Assembly (NCBI GenBank): GCA_942493375.1
Contig: OW818698.1
Span: forward strand, 7,192,001-7,256,000
Reading direction: 5' to 3'
From: G942493375 sp942493375
GTDB taxonomy: Bacteria > Armatimonadota > UBA5829
Length of the DNA stretch: 64,000 nucleotides
The notes beneath the pieces were generated by a model, which made no database searches, was not told the origin of the DNA, and saw only the letters and a list, made by a program, of their open reading frames with translations. Position 1 is the first letter of the stretch. The number at the start of each line of letters is the position of its first letter. The position numbers were made by a program, and so were the translations under genes. Positions 1 through 8,525 of this stretch are shown here, piece after piece.

Positions 1-1
1 T

Positions 2-277
2 GGTATTCCAGTCTGCCGATGGTGTGACACAGAAAACAAAGTCGGAGAAAGATTCTGTGTGAACTGCGGATTTGAGTTACCCTACGACACGCAGGCAACT
101 AGAAAGCTATTCGCAGGGAAGAAAACACAGAAGTTGCTTGGTACCATACTTATTTTCTCCGGCACTATGGTCGCCCTGGCTGTTTTGACAGGGTTGACGT
201 CAGCTGTTCTCGTGCCTGTTGCTTTTGGCCTTATCGCATATTGGGGCTGGCAGATAGTCCGGGGAGCCAGGAGTTGA
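2..277 (+). CDS. Zinc-ribbon membrane protein (5' end outside window)
   Basis: The reading frame is open from base 2, so the gene begins upstream of the window; a GTG at 59 is inside the gene and is not a likely start. The visible part carries two Cys-x2-Cys knuckles (CRWC near base 14 and CVNC near base 56), the pattern of a zinc-ribbon, followed by two hydrophobic segments (about bases 140-270) and a short basic tail. This resembles the small 'zinc ribbon plus transmembrane' proteins common in bacteria, which have no assigned function. It stops at 275-277. It is separated by about 180 bases from the phasin-like gene, so it probably belongs to a different transcript. Confidence 0.7.
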   Translation, partial: GIPVCRWCDTENKVGERFCVNCGFELPYDTQATRKLFAGKKTQKLLGTILIFSGTMVALAVLTGLTSAVLVPVAFGLIAYWGWQIVRGARS

Positions 278-456
278 CGCCTCTTATCGTCTGCGAATAT
301 TAAAGGAACTTTCTGCTTGGTTTGAGCGTATGTCTGATTGGGGTATGACCAATACTAGCCTGTATTGTTGGTAAAAGACAGGTGTGGTAAACTTACATAC
401 TGCCAAAATATGAGCAGAGTGTGTGATTGCTATTAAAACCGAGGAGGAATTTCAAA

Positions 457-831
457 GTGGAAATACTTGATATGCTCAAAAAGACACTGTCATTCGGTGT
501 AGGTGCTGCTGTTTTCAGTGCTGAGAAGTTGAAAGAATTCGCCGATGATATGGTGCAAAAGGGCGAAATGAGTGGCGAAGATGCCAAAAAGTTTGTTGAT
601 GATGTCTCTAAAAAAGCAGATGATGAAAAAGCCAGGATTCAGGAATGGATCAAGGAACAGGTAGCAAAGGTTAAGACTTCGTTTGCAGATATTGACAGAG
701 TGAAGAAACTCGAAAATCGTGTAGCAGTCTTGGAAGCAAAACTTGGTATCGTTACTGAGGAGGCTGAACCGGCGCAGACTGAGCCGGCAGAATGCTGCTG
801 TGCATCCGGTGAAGAGGACCCCGAAGGCTAA
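457..831 (+). CDS. Phasin-like coiled-coil protein
   Basis: This is a 124-residue, highly charged helical protein with a Lys/Glu/Asp-rich central coiled coil and a Cys-Cys-Cys acidic tail. It resembles the PhaF/phasin-type 'polyhydroxyalkanoate granule regulator' family, whose members coat hydrophobic granules or act as membrane-associated scaffolds. I chose GTG 457 because GAGGAGG at 441-447 sits nine bases upstream; an in-frame TTG at 427 precedes that site and is less likely. The stop codon overlaps the start of the UbiB-like kinase by one base (TAATG at 829-833), so the two are translationally coupled. No PHA synthase is visible, so a role in polymer storage is unproven and a role with the kinase is as likely. 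Confidence 0.65.
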   Translation: MEILDMLKKTLSFGVGAAVFSAEKLKEFADDMVQKGEMSGEDAKKFVDDVSKKADDEKARIQEWIKEQVAKVKTSFADIDRVKKLENRVAVLEAKLGIVTEEAEPAQTEPAECCCASGEEDPEG

Positions 832-2486
832 TGCTCGGAAAGAGCGGACGGCATATTCGGAGATATAAAGAAATATACAAAGTCATGCTCAAACATGACT
901 TGGGTTGGATAATGGTTCGTTCTCTTTTAGCCGAATTCATGGGTAAAGCGAAGACCACTACACCCTCTGAATCTGCCCCGGTACAGTTGCGGGAAGCATT
1001 GGAGGAGCTTGGACCAACTTTTGTTAAATTGGGCCAGCTCCTCTCTACAAGACCAGATATTATCCCGGATAACTATGTAAAGGAACTTGTTAAACTCCAG
1101 GATACCGCTTTGGTGATCCCGGTGGAGCAGATACTGGAGGTCATTCGAGAAGAATTTGAAACTGAAGCTAAAGATTTATACGCTTCATTCGACAATACTC
1201 CCATGGCTGCCGCATCCATTGCTCAGGTTCACGCAGCAGTTCTTCACGATGGTACCCCGGTTATCGCAAAAGTTCAACGTCCCAATATCCGCGAACAAAT
1301 AGATACTGACATCGAAATCCTCTACAACAATTCCCGTTTCCTCGAAGACCACTGGGATAGGGCTAAAATATACGGTGTTACGGATATTGTGGATGAATTT
1401 GCAGTAGTAATTCGTGAAGAATTGGATTACACCCGGGAAGCACGAAATACCGACCGGATTAGAGAGGCTTTGGCTAATACAAAGGGTGTTCATGTCCCAA
1501 AAGTTCATTGGAGTCTGACAACCAGCAAAGTTCTAACTCTAGAACTTATGACGGGAAACAAGATCAATGATGTCATACGTCAACAACTGCCCGGAGTATC
1601 TAACAAAGACTTAGCAGTGCGGGTGGCATCAGTATTCCTTGAGCAAATATTTGTTCACCGGTTTTTTCATGCAGATCCTCATCCTGGTAACTTGCTGGTA
1701 TCAAATACGGGAAACATTGAGCTTCTTGACTGTGGCCAGGTAGGAATGTTGGATGCTGAAAGTAGTGCCGGTGCTACACGGATGCTACTGGCTTTCGATG
1801 AACAGAACTCAAGAGCTTTTGCCGATGAAGTCCTCAGCCTTGGCATTGCTCAAGAGGATGTTGATATTCAAAAGTTTTCCCGGGATATCAGTCGTCTGCT
1901 GCGTTCTTTCTACGATCTTCCTTCTCGTTCCATAAATATGGGTTCACTTTTTGCTAAAGTCCTTGAGGTTTCTGCTTCCCATAAAGTCCGGCTCCCTGCC
2001 GTTTTTGCTGTTCTTGGCAAGATGTTAGCTAGTATCGATGGTATGTGCAGGCAATTAGATCCTGACTTCAATTTTACTGATTTAGCCAAGACATATGTTA
2101 CAAAAGCAGTGAAAGGCGAACTCCGAGGAGAAAGCACTCTTACAGAAATGTACCGAGCTCTTGTTGGAATGCGCAACCTGTTCTTCACAATGCCTGAGCA
2201 GATAGAAAAACTCGTCCGCAAAGCAGTCGAAGGTACTCTGCGTATAGAGTTTAAACACCAGGGACTTGAGGAAGTATCTGATGTCTGGGAAAAATCCACT
2301 AACCGCATTTCACTGGCACTTATTGTTGGATCTATTATAGTTGGATCCTCCCTGGTTATTAACTCAAGCACAGGCCCTACATCATGGTTTGGCCTGCCAA
2401 CAATTGGTATTATTGGATACTTAATAGCATCTGTTTTTGGACTTTGGCTTATGATTCAAATAATCCTCTCCGGCAGGCAGAAATAG
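831..2486 (+). CDS. ABC1/UbiB (AarF) family atypical kinase
   Basis: This 551-residue protein has the diagnostic motifs of the UbiB/ABC1 atypical kinase family: KLGQ (residues 66-69), PMAAASIAQVH (124-134, the Ala-rich loop replacing the usual Gly loop), a Lys in VIAKVQRP (147), EELDYTREA (about 196-204), HADPHPGN (280-287) and the metal-binding LLDCGQVG (Asp300), where Cys replaces the usual Phe. Two hydrophobic helices near residues 490-545 would anchor it in the membrane, as in E. coli UbiB. Family members support ubiquinone or other isoprenoid-lipid metabolism through ATPase activity. No ubiquinone genes lie nearby; its only clear partner is the overlapping phasin-like gene. Confidence 0.92.
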   Translation: MLGKSGRHIRRYKEIYKVMLKHDLGWIMVRSLLAEFMGKAKTTTPSESAPVQLREALEELGPTFVKLGQLLSTRPDIIPDNYVKELVKLQDTALVIPVEQILEVIREEFETEAKDLYASFDNTPMAAASIAQVHAAVLHDGTPVIAKVQRPNIREQIDTDIEILYNNSRFLEDHWDRAKIYGVTDIVDEFAVVIREELDYTREARNTDRIREALANTKGVHVPKVHWSLTTSKVLTLELMTGNKINDVIRQQLPGVSNKDLAVRVASVFLEQIFVHRFFHADPHPGNLLVSNTGNIELLDCGQVGMLDAESSAGATRMLLAFDEQNSRAFADEVLSLGIAQEDVDIQKFSRDISRLLRSFYDLPSRSINMGSLFAKVLEVSASHKVRLPAVFAVLGKMLASIDGMCRQLDPDFNFTDLAKTYVTKAVKGELRGESTLTEMYRALVGMRNLFFTMPEQIEKLVRKAVEGTLRIEFKHQGLEEVSDVWEKSTNRISLALIVGSIIVGSSLVINSSTGPTSWFGLPTIGIIGYLIASVFGLWLMIQIILSGRQK

Positions 2487-2563
2487 AAGAACTACTGTAG
2501 TTATTATTCCGCCCTCTCTGTGTGATACAATTACCCCATAACTCTTTCATGTGGATTTTTACA

Positions 2564-4120
2564 ATGCCAAAAATTACTATCGACAATATTCCGGTTACAG
2601 CTCCTGAAGGCACCACCGTGCTTCAGGCAGCACTGAGCATAGGAATCAAAATACCAACCCTCTGTTTTGTAAATGGACACTCACCGCTGACATCATGCAT
2701 GGTTTGCCTGGTTAGGATTAACAATGCAAAGAAACTGGTCCCATCCTGTGCAATGCTTATCCAGGAGGGTATGGTTGTTGAGAGTGAGACTGCTGAGATT
2801 ATCCAGGCCAGAAAGACTGCTTTAGAGTTGCTTCTGGGTGATCACAGAGGAGATTGCGTAGGGCCCTGCCAGGATGTCTGCCCTGCCCATATGGACATCC
2901 CGCGCATGATACGGTTGCTATCCAAGGGTAAATATATTGATGCTATCAAAGTAGTTAAGGAACATATTGCTCTACCAGCTGTTCTCGGACGTGTATGCGC
3001 AGAAATATGCGAAAAAGGATGCAGGAGAGGACACATAGACTCCCCTGTCTCTATATGTAATCTAAAACGCTTTACAGCTGATGTTGACCTGGCATCTGGT
3101 TCACCATATATTCCTGAAAACGCCAAAAGCACTGGGCGAAGTATTGCGGTAGTTGGATCAGGTCCGGCAGGATTATCTGCTGCGTACTATCTGGCTAGAG
3201 ATGGACACAGTGTATCTGTCTACGATCATAACCAACTGCCAGGTGGTAGTCTTCGCAAAGAAGTTGAAGCTGGCAAGCTTGATCAGACCGTTCTTGATGC
3301 AGAGATAGCCGTAACAACCAAATCCGGTATTGTTTTCAATATGGAATCATCGGTGGATTCACTCGAAAACTTACTTGAGAAACACGATGCGGTACTGTTC
3401 TGTTCTGGTGAATGTACAAAAGAAACAACTGATATATTTGGCATTAAGTATTCGGGTAAGGGTATTCAAGTTGACGCAGTCACTCTGATGACGAATAAAC
3501 AAGGTGTATTTGCTGCAGGCTCATCTGTCACCCCCGTAAAACACGCTGTCAGGGCCTGCGCTCAGGGCAGACAGGCAGCACATTCAATTTCCTGTTACTT
3601 TGAAGGAAAGATTCCACCTCACGATGAAAAACCTTATTCGGTACGAATGGGGCATCTTCATCCCGGCGAACTGGATATACTGACTGATGATGCATCCAGA
3701 CATTCGAGAGTTACAGCATCTGCAGAAGGATACACTGAAGAACAAGTTCAGATCGAAACTTCACGATGTTTACACTGTGAATGTGCCAAAGTGGACGGAT
3801 GCAGGCTTAGAGATGCCTCTTATGAATACCATGCAAGCCCGACCGCCTATAAAGCAGAGCACAGGCACTATACTCGAGATTGTTCACATAACGAAATAGT
3901 ATTTGAGCCATCAAAGTGTATATCATGTGGACTTTGTATACAAGTTGCTGAACAAAGAGCAGAAGAGCTAGGACTTACATTCTTTGAGCGTGGTTTCGAT
4001 GTTAAGATAGGTGTCCCATTTGAAGGATCGCTTCCTGCAGGACTCAACCACGCAGCAAGAGAATGTGCAGAAGTTTGTCCTACAGCAGCCCTGCATCTGA
4101 AAATTGAGGGAGAATGCTGA
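2564..4120 (+). CDS. 2Fe-2S / GltD-like flavoprotein with ferredoxin tail, lacking the NAD(P) domain
   Basis: This 518-residue multidomain redox protein starts with a NuoG-type 2Fe-2S domain (Cys34, 45, 48, 62). A GltD-type iron-sulfur domain follows (Cys98, 102, 106 and Cys145, 149, 153), then an FAD Rossmann fold (GSGPAG at 198-203), then a ferredoxin-like tail (Cys402, 405, 407, 413; C-x2-C-x2-C at 452-458; C-x3-C-P at 501-506). Only about 35 residues separate 'DAVLFCSGE' (275-283) from 'GVFAAGS' (314-320), where GltD relatives carry a whole NAD(P)H-binding domain, so that domain appears to be missing. I prefer ATG 2564 because MPKITIDNIPV is the natural start of the ferredoxin fold; GTG 2522 is an upstream alternative, and neither has a strong ribosome site. 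The end overlaps the ABC ATPase. It may pass electrons between ferredoxin-like partners, but its substrate is unknown. Confidence 0.85.
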   Translation: MPKITIDNIPVTAPEGTTVLQAALSIGIKIPTLCFVNGHSPLTSCMVCLVRINNAKKLVPSCAMLIQEGMVVESETAEIIQARKTALELLLGDHRGDCVGPCQDVCPAHMDIPRMIRLLSKGKYIDAIKVVKEHIALPAVLGRVCAEICEKGCRRGHIDSPVSICNLKRFTADVDLASGSPYIPENAKSTGRSIAVVGSGPAGLSAAYYLARDGHSVSVYDHNQLPGGSLRKEVEAGKLDQTVLDAEIAVTTKSGIVFNMESSVDSLENLLEKHDAVLFCSGECTKETTDIFGIKYSGKGIQVDAVTLMTNKQGVFAAGSSVTPVKHAVRACAQGRQAAHSISCYFEGKIPPHDEKPYSVRMGHLHPGELDILTDDASRHSRVTASAEGYTEEQVQIETSRCLHCECAKVDGCRLRDASYEYHASPTAYKAEHRHYTRDCSHNEIVFEPSKCISCGLCIQVAEQRAEELGLTFFERGFDVKIGVPFEGSLPAGLNHAARECAEVCPTAALHLKIEGEC

Positions 4121-4794
4121 TGTCACAATTGCTGGTATCCGATATCTGCAAACAGTATTACAGTGAAGCAGGTGCTATTGATGTGCTCAAAGGCGCCCAG
4201 TTTTCAGCATCTGATGGTGACACGGTTGCAATACTCGGTCCTTCAGGTTCCGGCAAGAGTACACTACTAAATATAGTCGGGACATTGGATTCTCCTGATA
4301 GTGGAGAAGTGGTGTGCGACGGAATTAATGTCATTGGACTAACTGGCGTTCAGTTGGCGAATTTTCGATCAAAGAGAGTTGGATTCGTTTTTCAGGACCA
4401 TCACCTGCTTCCACAGCTAACTATCGCGGAAAATGTGATGTTACCGACAATTCCTGCAGATACTTCTCAAGGTGCATACGAAAGAGCGATCTCTCTTTTA
4501 CAGAGAATGGGGATTGAGAGTAAAGCTGACAGTCTACCCTCCAAATTGTCGGGAGGCGAAAGGCAGAGAGTTGCTGTTGCTCGCGCATTGATTAACAACC
4601 CAGGACTATTGCTCTGTGATGAACCCACAGGCAGTCTTGATGTTGAAACCGGTGCAAGTATCATCTCACTCCTGATTGAACTGGCAGCAGAGAAAAATGT
4701 CATTGTGATAGTAGTAACCCACAACCTGGATCAAGCTGCTAGACTTTCCCGCAGGTTATTCCTGAAAAATGGTAAATTGATTGAAGAGTCTTGA
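4120..4794 (+). CDS. LolD/MacB-type ABC transporter ATPase
   Basis: This 224-residue nucleotide-binding subunit has all the expected motifs: Walker A GPSGSGKS (40-47), Q-loop FQDHHLLPQ (Gln92), signature LSGGERQRV (143-151), Walker B LLLCDEPT with DEPT at 167-170, and H-loop His201. The spacing and the 'LLNIVGTLDSPDSGEV' style match the LolD/FtsE/MacB group, which drives lipoprotein release or MacB-type export together with a FtsX-like permease. I chose ATG 4120 because GAGGGAG lies about seven bases upstream; ATG 4114 would be too close to it. The start shares one base with the flavoprotein stop. No permease is adjacent, so its membrane partner must be encoded elsewhere. Confidence 0.93.
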   Translation: MSQLLVSDICKQYYSEAGAIDVLKGAQFSASDGDTVAILGPSGSGKSTLLNIVGTLDSPDSGEVVCDGINVIGLTGVQLANFRSKRVGFVFQDHHLLPQLTIAENVMLPTIPADTSQGAYERAISLLQRMGIESKADSLPSKLSGGERQRVAVARALINNPGLLLCDEPTGSLDVETGASIISLLIELAAEKNVIVIVVTHNLDQAARLSRRLFLKNGKLIEES

Positions 4795-4810
4795 TTTTCG
4801 AGGTGTGAGT

Positions 4811-5851
4811 ATGAAAGCTATCTTGAAATGCCTGGCTTGTTTACTGGTAATCATATCAACATATTCAACTGTATTTGCCAGTGAATTGAATATTCAGAAC
4901 ACAACAGTCTCTGGATGCAAAGTGAAAGTGATCCGGGTGCCGCTAAGCAGCTACAGAGTGAAAATTGGTCTGGCTGTAAATCGTGTTTCAACCACAGAGC
5001 CGCTTGCATCAATTGCCAAACGTAACTCTGCCAGTGCGGCTATCAACGGCTGTTTCTTCAACGCATACACAAGCAGTCCAGTGAAACCTCCATACCACCA
5101 CCTTATTTCTGGTGGTAAGGTGCTGCATGTGGGTAATACTGGAACTACGATAGGCTTTGATAATAATGGCGATTACCGGATGGAACGCCTCAAAATCAGT
5201 CTTCGTGGCGGCCTGGATGGCAGTAAATCCTATCCCAACAACTGGTATTCATATTTCATCAACCATCCCGTGGAAAATTCAACCACCGCCATAATATACA
5301 ATAGGACATATTGCCAGAAAACCACTCCAGCTGTGGGTCAACAAGCAGTCGTTTCTAATGGTACCATAGTCTCGGTAGGACCCGGTCCACAGAATATCCC
5401 AGGTGATGGATATGTAGTATTGTTTGCCGGAGGAGAATCCAATCAGATTTCTAGACTGGCACCTGGTAAAAAATGTGATTTCAGACCTGAATTTCAATGC
5501 GAAGACGTTGATTTCTGGAGCAATGCGCAGGAAGCTCTGGGATGTGGGCCTCAATTGGTTGCTGATGGACAGATAGCGTATGATCCACTGACAGAAGGCT
5601 TCAAGAGCGCCAAAATACTATCTGCTCGAGGTCAGCGCAGCGCTGTCGGCGTAACCAGGGATAAACAACTGTTGCTGGTTACATGCTCCGGAGCCACAGT
5701 AAAGCAACTGGCTTCAGTAATGAAAGCGCTTGGAGCATATGATGCAATGAACCTGGATGGTGGCGCATCCAGTTGCCTTTGGGCTAATGGTAAATACCTG
5801 ACCAGTCCCGGTAGAAATATTGGAAATGCCTTGATGGTTATAAGGAGGTAG
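4811..5851 (+). CDS. Exported phosphodiester glycosidase (NAGPA family)
   Basis: This 346-residue protein begins with a signal peptide (hydrophobic core about residues 5-22, then 'VFAS'). It then shows the NAGPA fold: 'AAINGCFFNAY' early in the domain, 'ALGCGPQLVADG' and 'RSAVGVT' in the middle, and the diagnostic 'NLDGGASSCL' near residue 315. The family includes the enzyme that uncovers mannose-6-phosphate in animals and bacterial periplasmic enzymes that cleave sugar-phosphodiester bonds. ATG 4811 is preferred because GAGGTG is a few bases upstream and the signal peptide then starts properly; an upstream ATG at 4781 lies inside the preceding gene. The GyrI-like gene starts five bases after its stop. 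Confidence 0.88.
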   Translation: MKAILKCLACLLVIISTYSTVFASELNIQNTTVSGCKVKVIRVPLSSYRVKIGLAVNRVSTTEPLASIAKRNSASAAINGCFFNAYTSSPVKPPYHHLISGGKVLHVGNTGTTIGFDNNGDYRMERLKISLRGGLDGSKSYPNNWYSYFINHPVENSTTAIIYNRTYCQKTTPAVGQQAVVSNGTIVSVGPGPQNIPGDGYVVLFAGGESNQISRLAPGKKCDFRPEFQCEDVDFWSNAQEALGCGPQLVADGQIAYDPLTEGFKSAKILSARGQRSAVGVTRDKQLLLVTCSGATVKQLASVMKALGAYDAMNLDGGASSCLWANGKYLTSPGRNIGNALMVIRR

Positions 5852-5855
5852 AAAG

Positions 5856-6461
5856 ATGCCGGTAGATTTTAAAAAGGAAATGAAAGCGTTATATCAACCC
5901 TCGACTTCACCAGTTCTGATTGATGTGCCCGAGATGAGTTTCATAATGCTGACCGGCGCAGGACATCCGGATTCGGATCTATTTCAAGAAACCATACAGA
6001 CACTATACTCCATTGCATTTACTATAAAGTTCTCCCTGAAAAAGCGAAACACAGGCAACGAGTTTGTAGTTCCGCCATTGGAAGGTCTCTGGTGGACTCT
6101 TGGTGAGTCTGTGTTCGATATGGAGAACAAAGACAACTGGGCTTGGACAATGATGATAATGCAACCGGATTATGTCACCGCAGAGGTCTTTCAAGCAGCT
6201 ATCGATGAAATCCGAAAGAAGAAAAATTCTGAACATCTTGATAAAGTTACTTTCGAGAAATTCCACGAAGGGCTAAGTGTGCAATTAATGCATATAGGCC
6301 CTTACTCAGAAGAACGTGTGAACATTAAAATAATGCACGATTTCGCTGCGGAATCCGGTTATACTCTCCATGGAAAACATCACGAGATATATCTGGGTGA
6401 CCCAAGGCGAACTGCACCCGAAAAACTAAAAACAGTCCTAAGACAGCCAATAACTAAATAG
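5856..6461 (+). CDS. GyrI-like domain protein
   Basis: This 201-residue soluble protein matches the stand-alone GyrI-like group. Features are 'MSFIMLTGAGHP' near the N-terminus, 'PPLEGLWW' in the middle and the conserved C-terminal signature 'GKHHEIYLGDPRRTAPEKLKTVLRQP'-type block (about residues 174-198). GyrI-like domains bind small hydrophobic molecules; in SbmC/GyrI they can protect DNA gyrase, and in multidrug regulators they sense drugs. AGGAGG lies just before the start. It sits immediately upstream of the MATE exporter, which fits a small-molecule tolerance role, but no ligand can be named. Confidence 0.85.
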   Translation: MPVDFKKEMKALYQPSTSPVLIDVPEMSFIMLTGAGHPDSDLFQETIQTLYSIAFTIKFSLKKRNTGNEFVVPPLEGLWWTLGESVFDMENKDNWAWTMMIMQPDYVTAEVFQAAIDEIRKKKNSEHLDKVTFEKFHEGLSVQLMHIGPYSEERVNIKIMHDFAAESGYTLHGKHHEIYLGDPRRTAPEKLKTVLRQPITK

Positions 6462-6509
6462 TTAGTGATGTGATAATAGGAATACACAGACAAACAGGAG
6501 CTACACTTA

Positions 6510-7895
6510 TTGACCAATTCTCCGCCAACTGGCGACAATGATACCTCTAAGTTCATAACGACTGGTGATCTCCGTGCAGTAGTGGTGCAACTTGCCTGGC
6601 CGACCACTATCAGCACTGTTGTTATTACACTTTACAACCTGATAAACCGCTACTTCGTTGGTAGGTTGCCGGATTCGGATTCAGCATTAGCAGCAGTTGG
6701 GGTAGGTGGTACGATTCTGATGGTCCAGTTCTCTATTGGCATGGGGATATCTATTGCATCAGCCGCTCTGGTAGCAAGGTTTATCGGTGCCAGGGAGGAT
6801 GATAACGCAAACATTGCCGCCGGACAAGGTATATTTCTATCAATACTCCTCGGCCTTCTTACCGGAATACCTCTGGTTATATTTGCACGCGATCTTGTAG
6901 GGCTGGTAGGAGCCAGAGATTTTATCACGCTCTCAACCTATTACACCGCAGTGATCGGATCTTCTTCGGTTTTACTCTTCCTGTATATCGTCTCCACATC
7001 GTGTTTAAGAGGGGCAGGGGATGTCAAGGCGCCTTTATACGCTGGTGCCATAATGATCGCTGTGAATGTGCTGCTGGACTGGATTCTGATATGGGGGCCC
7101 GGACCTTTTCCATCGTATGGAGTAGCAGGTGCAGCCTGGGCAACCGTTATCTCAAGAGTTGCTGGTATGACTTTAGGTCTGTTTTACTTGAAAAGATCAG
7201 TTCTAGGAAAATGCTTTGTACACATTGCTCCTAAATTCGCATGGATAAAGAGATCGCTAAATATAGCCTGGCCGGCGATGGTGCAGAACTTGATGATGAC
7301 AATCCCTATGATGGCATTTGTAGGTATCCTCAGAATGTTGCCATCTCCGGAAAACACCCAGGCCCAGGCTGCTCTTACTGTCGCAATCTCAATAGAATCC
7401 CTGGCATTCATGCCTGGGGTAGCTTATTCCAGTGCTGCTACACCTATTGTAGGTCAGAACCTGGGAGCAGGATTTGCTGACAGGGCTGGTAAAGGTGCAT
7501 TCATTTGTGCAAAGCATGCGATTTTGATAATGACAATTGTGGCCATAGGTTTTCTGGTTTTTTCAAAGCAATTGGCGTCATTCTTTACTAATAGTCCCGC
7601 GGTAGCTGCCCTAATCGCATCATATCTGGTTATTAACTCATTTTCAGAACCATTTCTCGCTGCTACAATGGTATTCAGAGGTGCTTTGCAGGGAGCGGGA
7701 GATACAAGATTTCCTGCTTGGATCACATTTATATGTAATTTCGCCCTCCGTCTTCCACTTGCATGGCTTCTTGCAGTATATTTTAGTTATGGAACAATAG
7801 GGGCCTGGATTGCCATGGCTTCCACTACAGTTCTTTCGGCATTCTTAATGACCGGATGGTTTGCAATAGGTAAATGGAAGACGATTAAGGTCTGA
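6510..7895 (+). CDS. MATE-family efflux transporter
   Basis: This 461-residue polytopic membrane protein has the two-fold repeated six-helix layout of MATE exporters, about 12 hydrophobic segments. It carries typical motifs such as 'LAWPTTISTVVITLYNLINRYFVGRL' at the start (split here as LAWPTTIST and YFVGRL), 'AAVGVGG', 'GAGDVKAPL' in the first half and 'GALQGAGDTRFP' in the second. These proteins export cationic drugs or metabolites against Na+ or H+. The start is TTG 6510, with ACAGGAG nine bases upstream. It ends 13 bases before the MmcQ/YjbR gene, so both are probably on one transcript with the GyrI-like gene. Confidence 0.94.
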   Translation: MTNSPPTGDNDTSKFITTGDLRAVVVQLAWPTTISTVVITLYNLINRYFVGRLPDSDSALAAVGVGGTILMVQFSIGMGISIASAALVARFIGAREDDNANIAAGQGIFLSILLGLLTGIPLVIFARDLVGLVGARDFITLSTYYTAVIGSSSVLLFLYIVSTSCLRGAGDVKAPLYAGAIMIAVNVLLDWILIWGPGPFPSYGVAGAAWATVISRVAGMTLGLFYLKRSVLGKCFVHIAPKFAWIKRSLNIAWPAMVQNLMMTIPMMAFVGILRMLPSPENTQAQAALTVAISIESLAFMPGVAYSSAATPIVGQNLGAGFADRAGKGAFICAKHAILIMTIVAIGFLVFSKQLASFFTNSPAVAALIASYLVINSFSEPFLAATMVFRGALQGAGDTRFPAWITFICNFALRLPLAWLLAVYFSYGTIGAWIAMASTTVLSAFLMTGWFAIGKWKTIKV

Positions 7896-7908
7896 TAGGA
7901 GCAAAGCA

Positions 7909-8268
7909 ATGACCCGAGACGAACTTGTTCAATATTGTCTGGGAAAACTGGGAGCTGAAGAAACATATCCGTTTGATGAGACTACTACCGTCTTTAAAGT
8001 AAAAAACAAGATGTTCGCACTATGTGGACAAGGCCAGGATCCTGTAACAGTAAACTTGAAATGTGATCCGGATCACGCCGAGGCACTCCGCAGCATATAT
8101 GAAGCAGTGAAACCCGGCTACCATATGGATAAAAGGCATTGGAATACTGTTACACTAGATGGCACCATACCGGAATATCAAATAATGGAGATGATAGACC
8201 ACTCCTACAACCTGGTAGTCGCCAAACTAAGCAAACAAGACAGAGACTCGCTCTCCAAAACAGAATAA
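7909..8268 (+). CDS. MmcQ/YjbR family protein
   Basis: This 119-residue protein has the compact MmcQ/YjbR fold signature: 'CLGKLGAEETYPFDETTTVFKV' at the start (CLGK...YPFD...FKV), 'VNLKCDPDHAEALR' in the middle, 'VKPGYHMDKRHWNTV' and a C-terminal 'IPEYQIMEMIDHSYNLVV'. Family members are described as CyaY-like, double-wing DNA-binding proteins, but most have no known role. AGGAG precedes ATG 7909. Its stop codon (8266-8268) touches the first copy of the TCTGCG repeat, so the repeat begins right at the end of the gene. Confidence 0.88.
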   Translation: MTRDELVQYCLGKLGAEETYPFDETTTVFKVKNKMFALCGQGQDPVTVNLKCDPDHAEALRSIYEAVKPGYHMDKRHWNTVTLDGTIPEYQIMEMIDHSYNLVVAKLSKQDRDSLSKTE

Positions 8269-8413
8269 TCTGCGTAAATCTGCGAAATCTGTGGATAATA
8301 TCCCTTCTTCTCCTGCATTTTCTCTTTTCCGTGTATTCTGTGTATTCAGTGGTTGATGATTTTCTTAATCTGCGAAAATCTGTGGAATCTGCGGATAATA
8401 TTTCCCTTCTGCA
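8267..8413. repeat. TCTGCG / CCGTGTATTC dispersed repeat array
   Basis: The gap between the MmcQ/YjbR gene and L25 holds AATCTGCGTAAATC plus a TCTGCGAAATC block followed by 'gtggataatatcccttct' (8267-8308). Next is CCGTGTATTCTGTGTATTC with a GTGGTT ending (8329-8354), then a second TCTGCGAAAATC / CTGCGGATAATA block with a near-copy of the 'ccctTCT' tail (about 8376-8413). The same units recur at 39426-39500 and 41068-41093. They sit only between genes and look like decayed dispersed repeats. No function is evident. Confidence 0.7.
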
Positions 8414-8525
8414 TCCCCGCATTTGACTTCATAGTTGTATATTCGATATACTGTCAGGGTTGGGTCGGGGAAATATTGCCTCGGCTGATACGTATATACG
8501 CCATAAAGGATGGTTAAATATTTCC

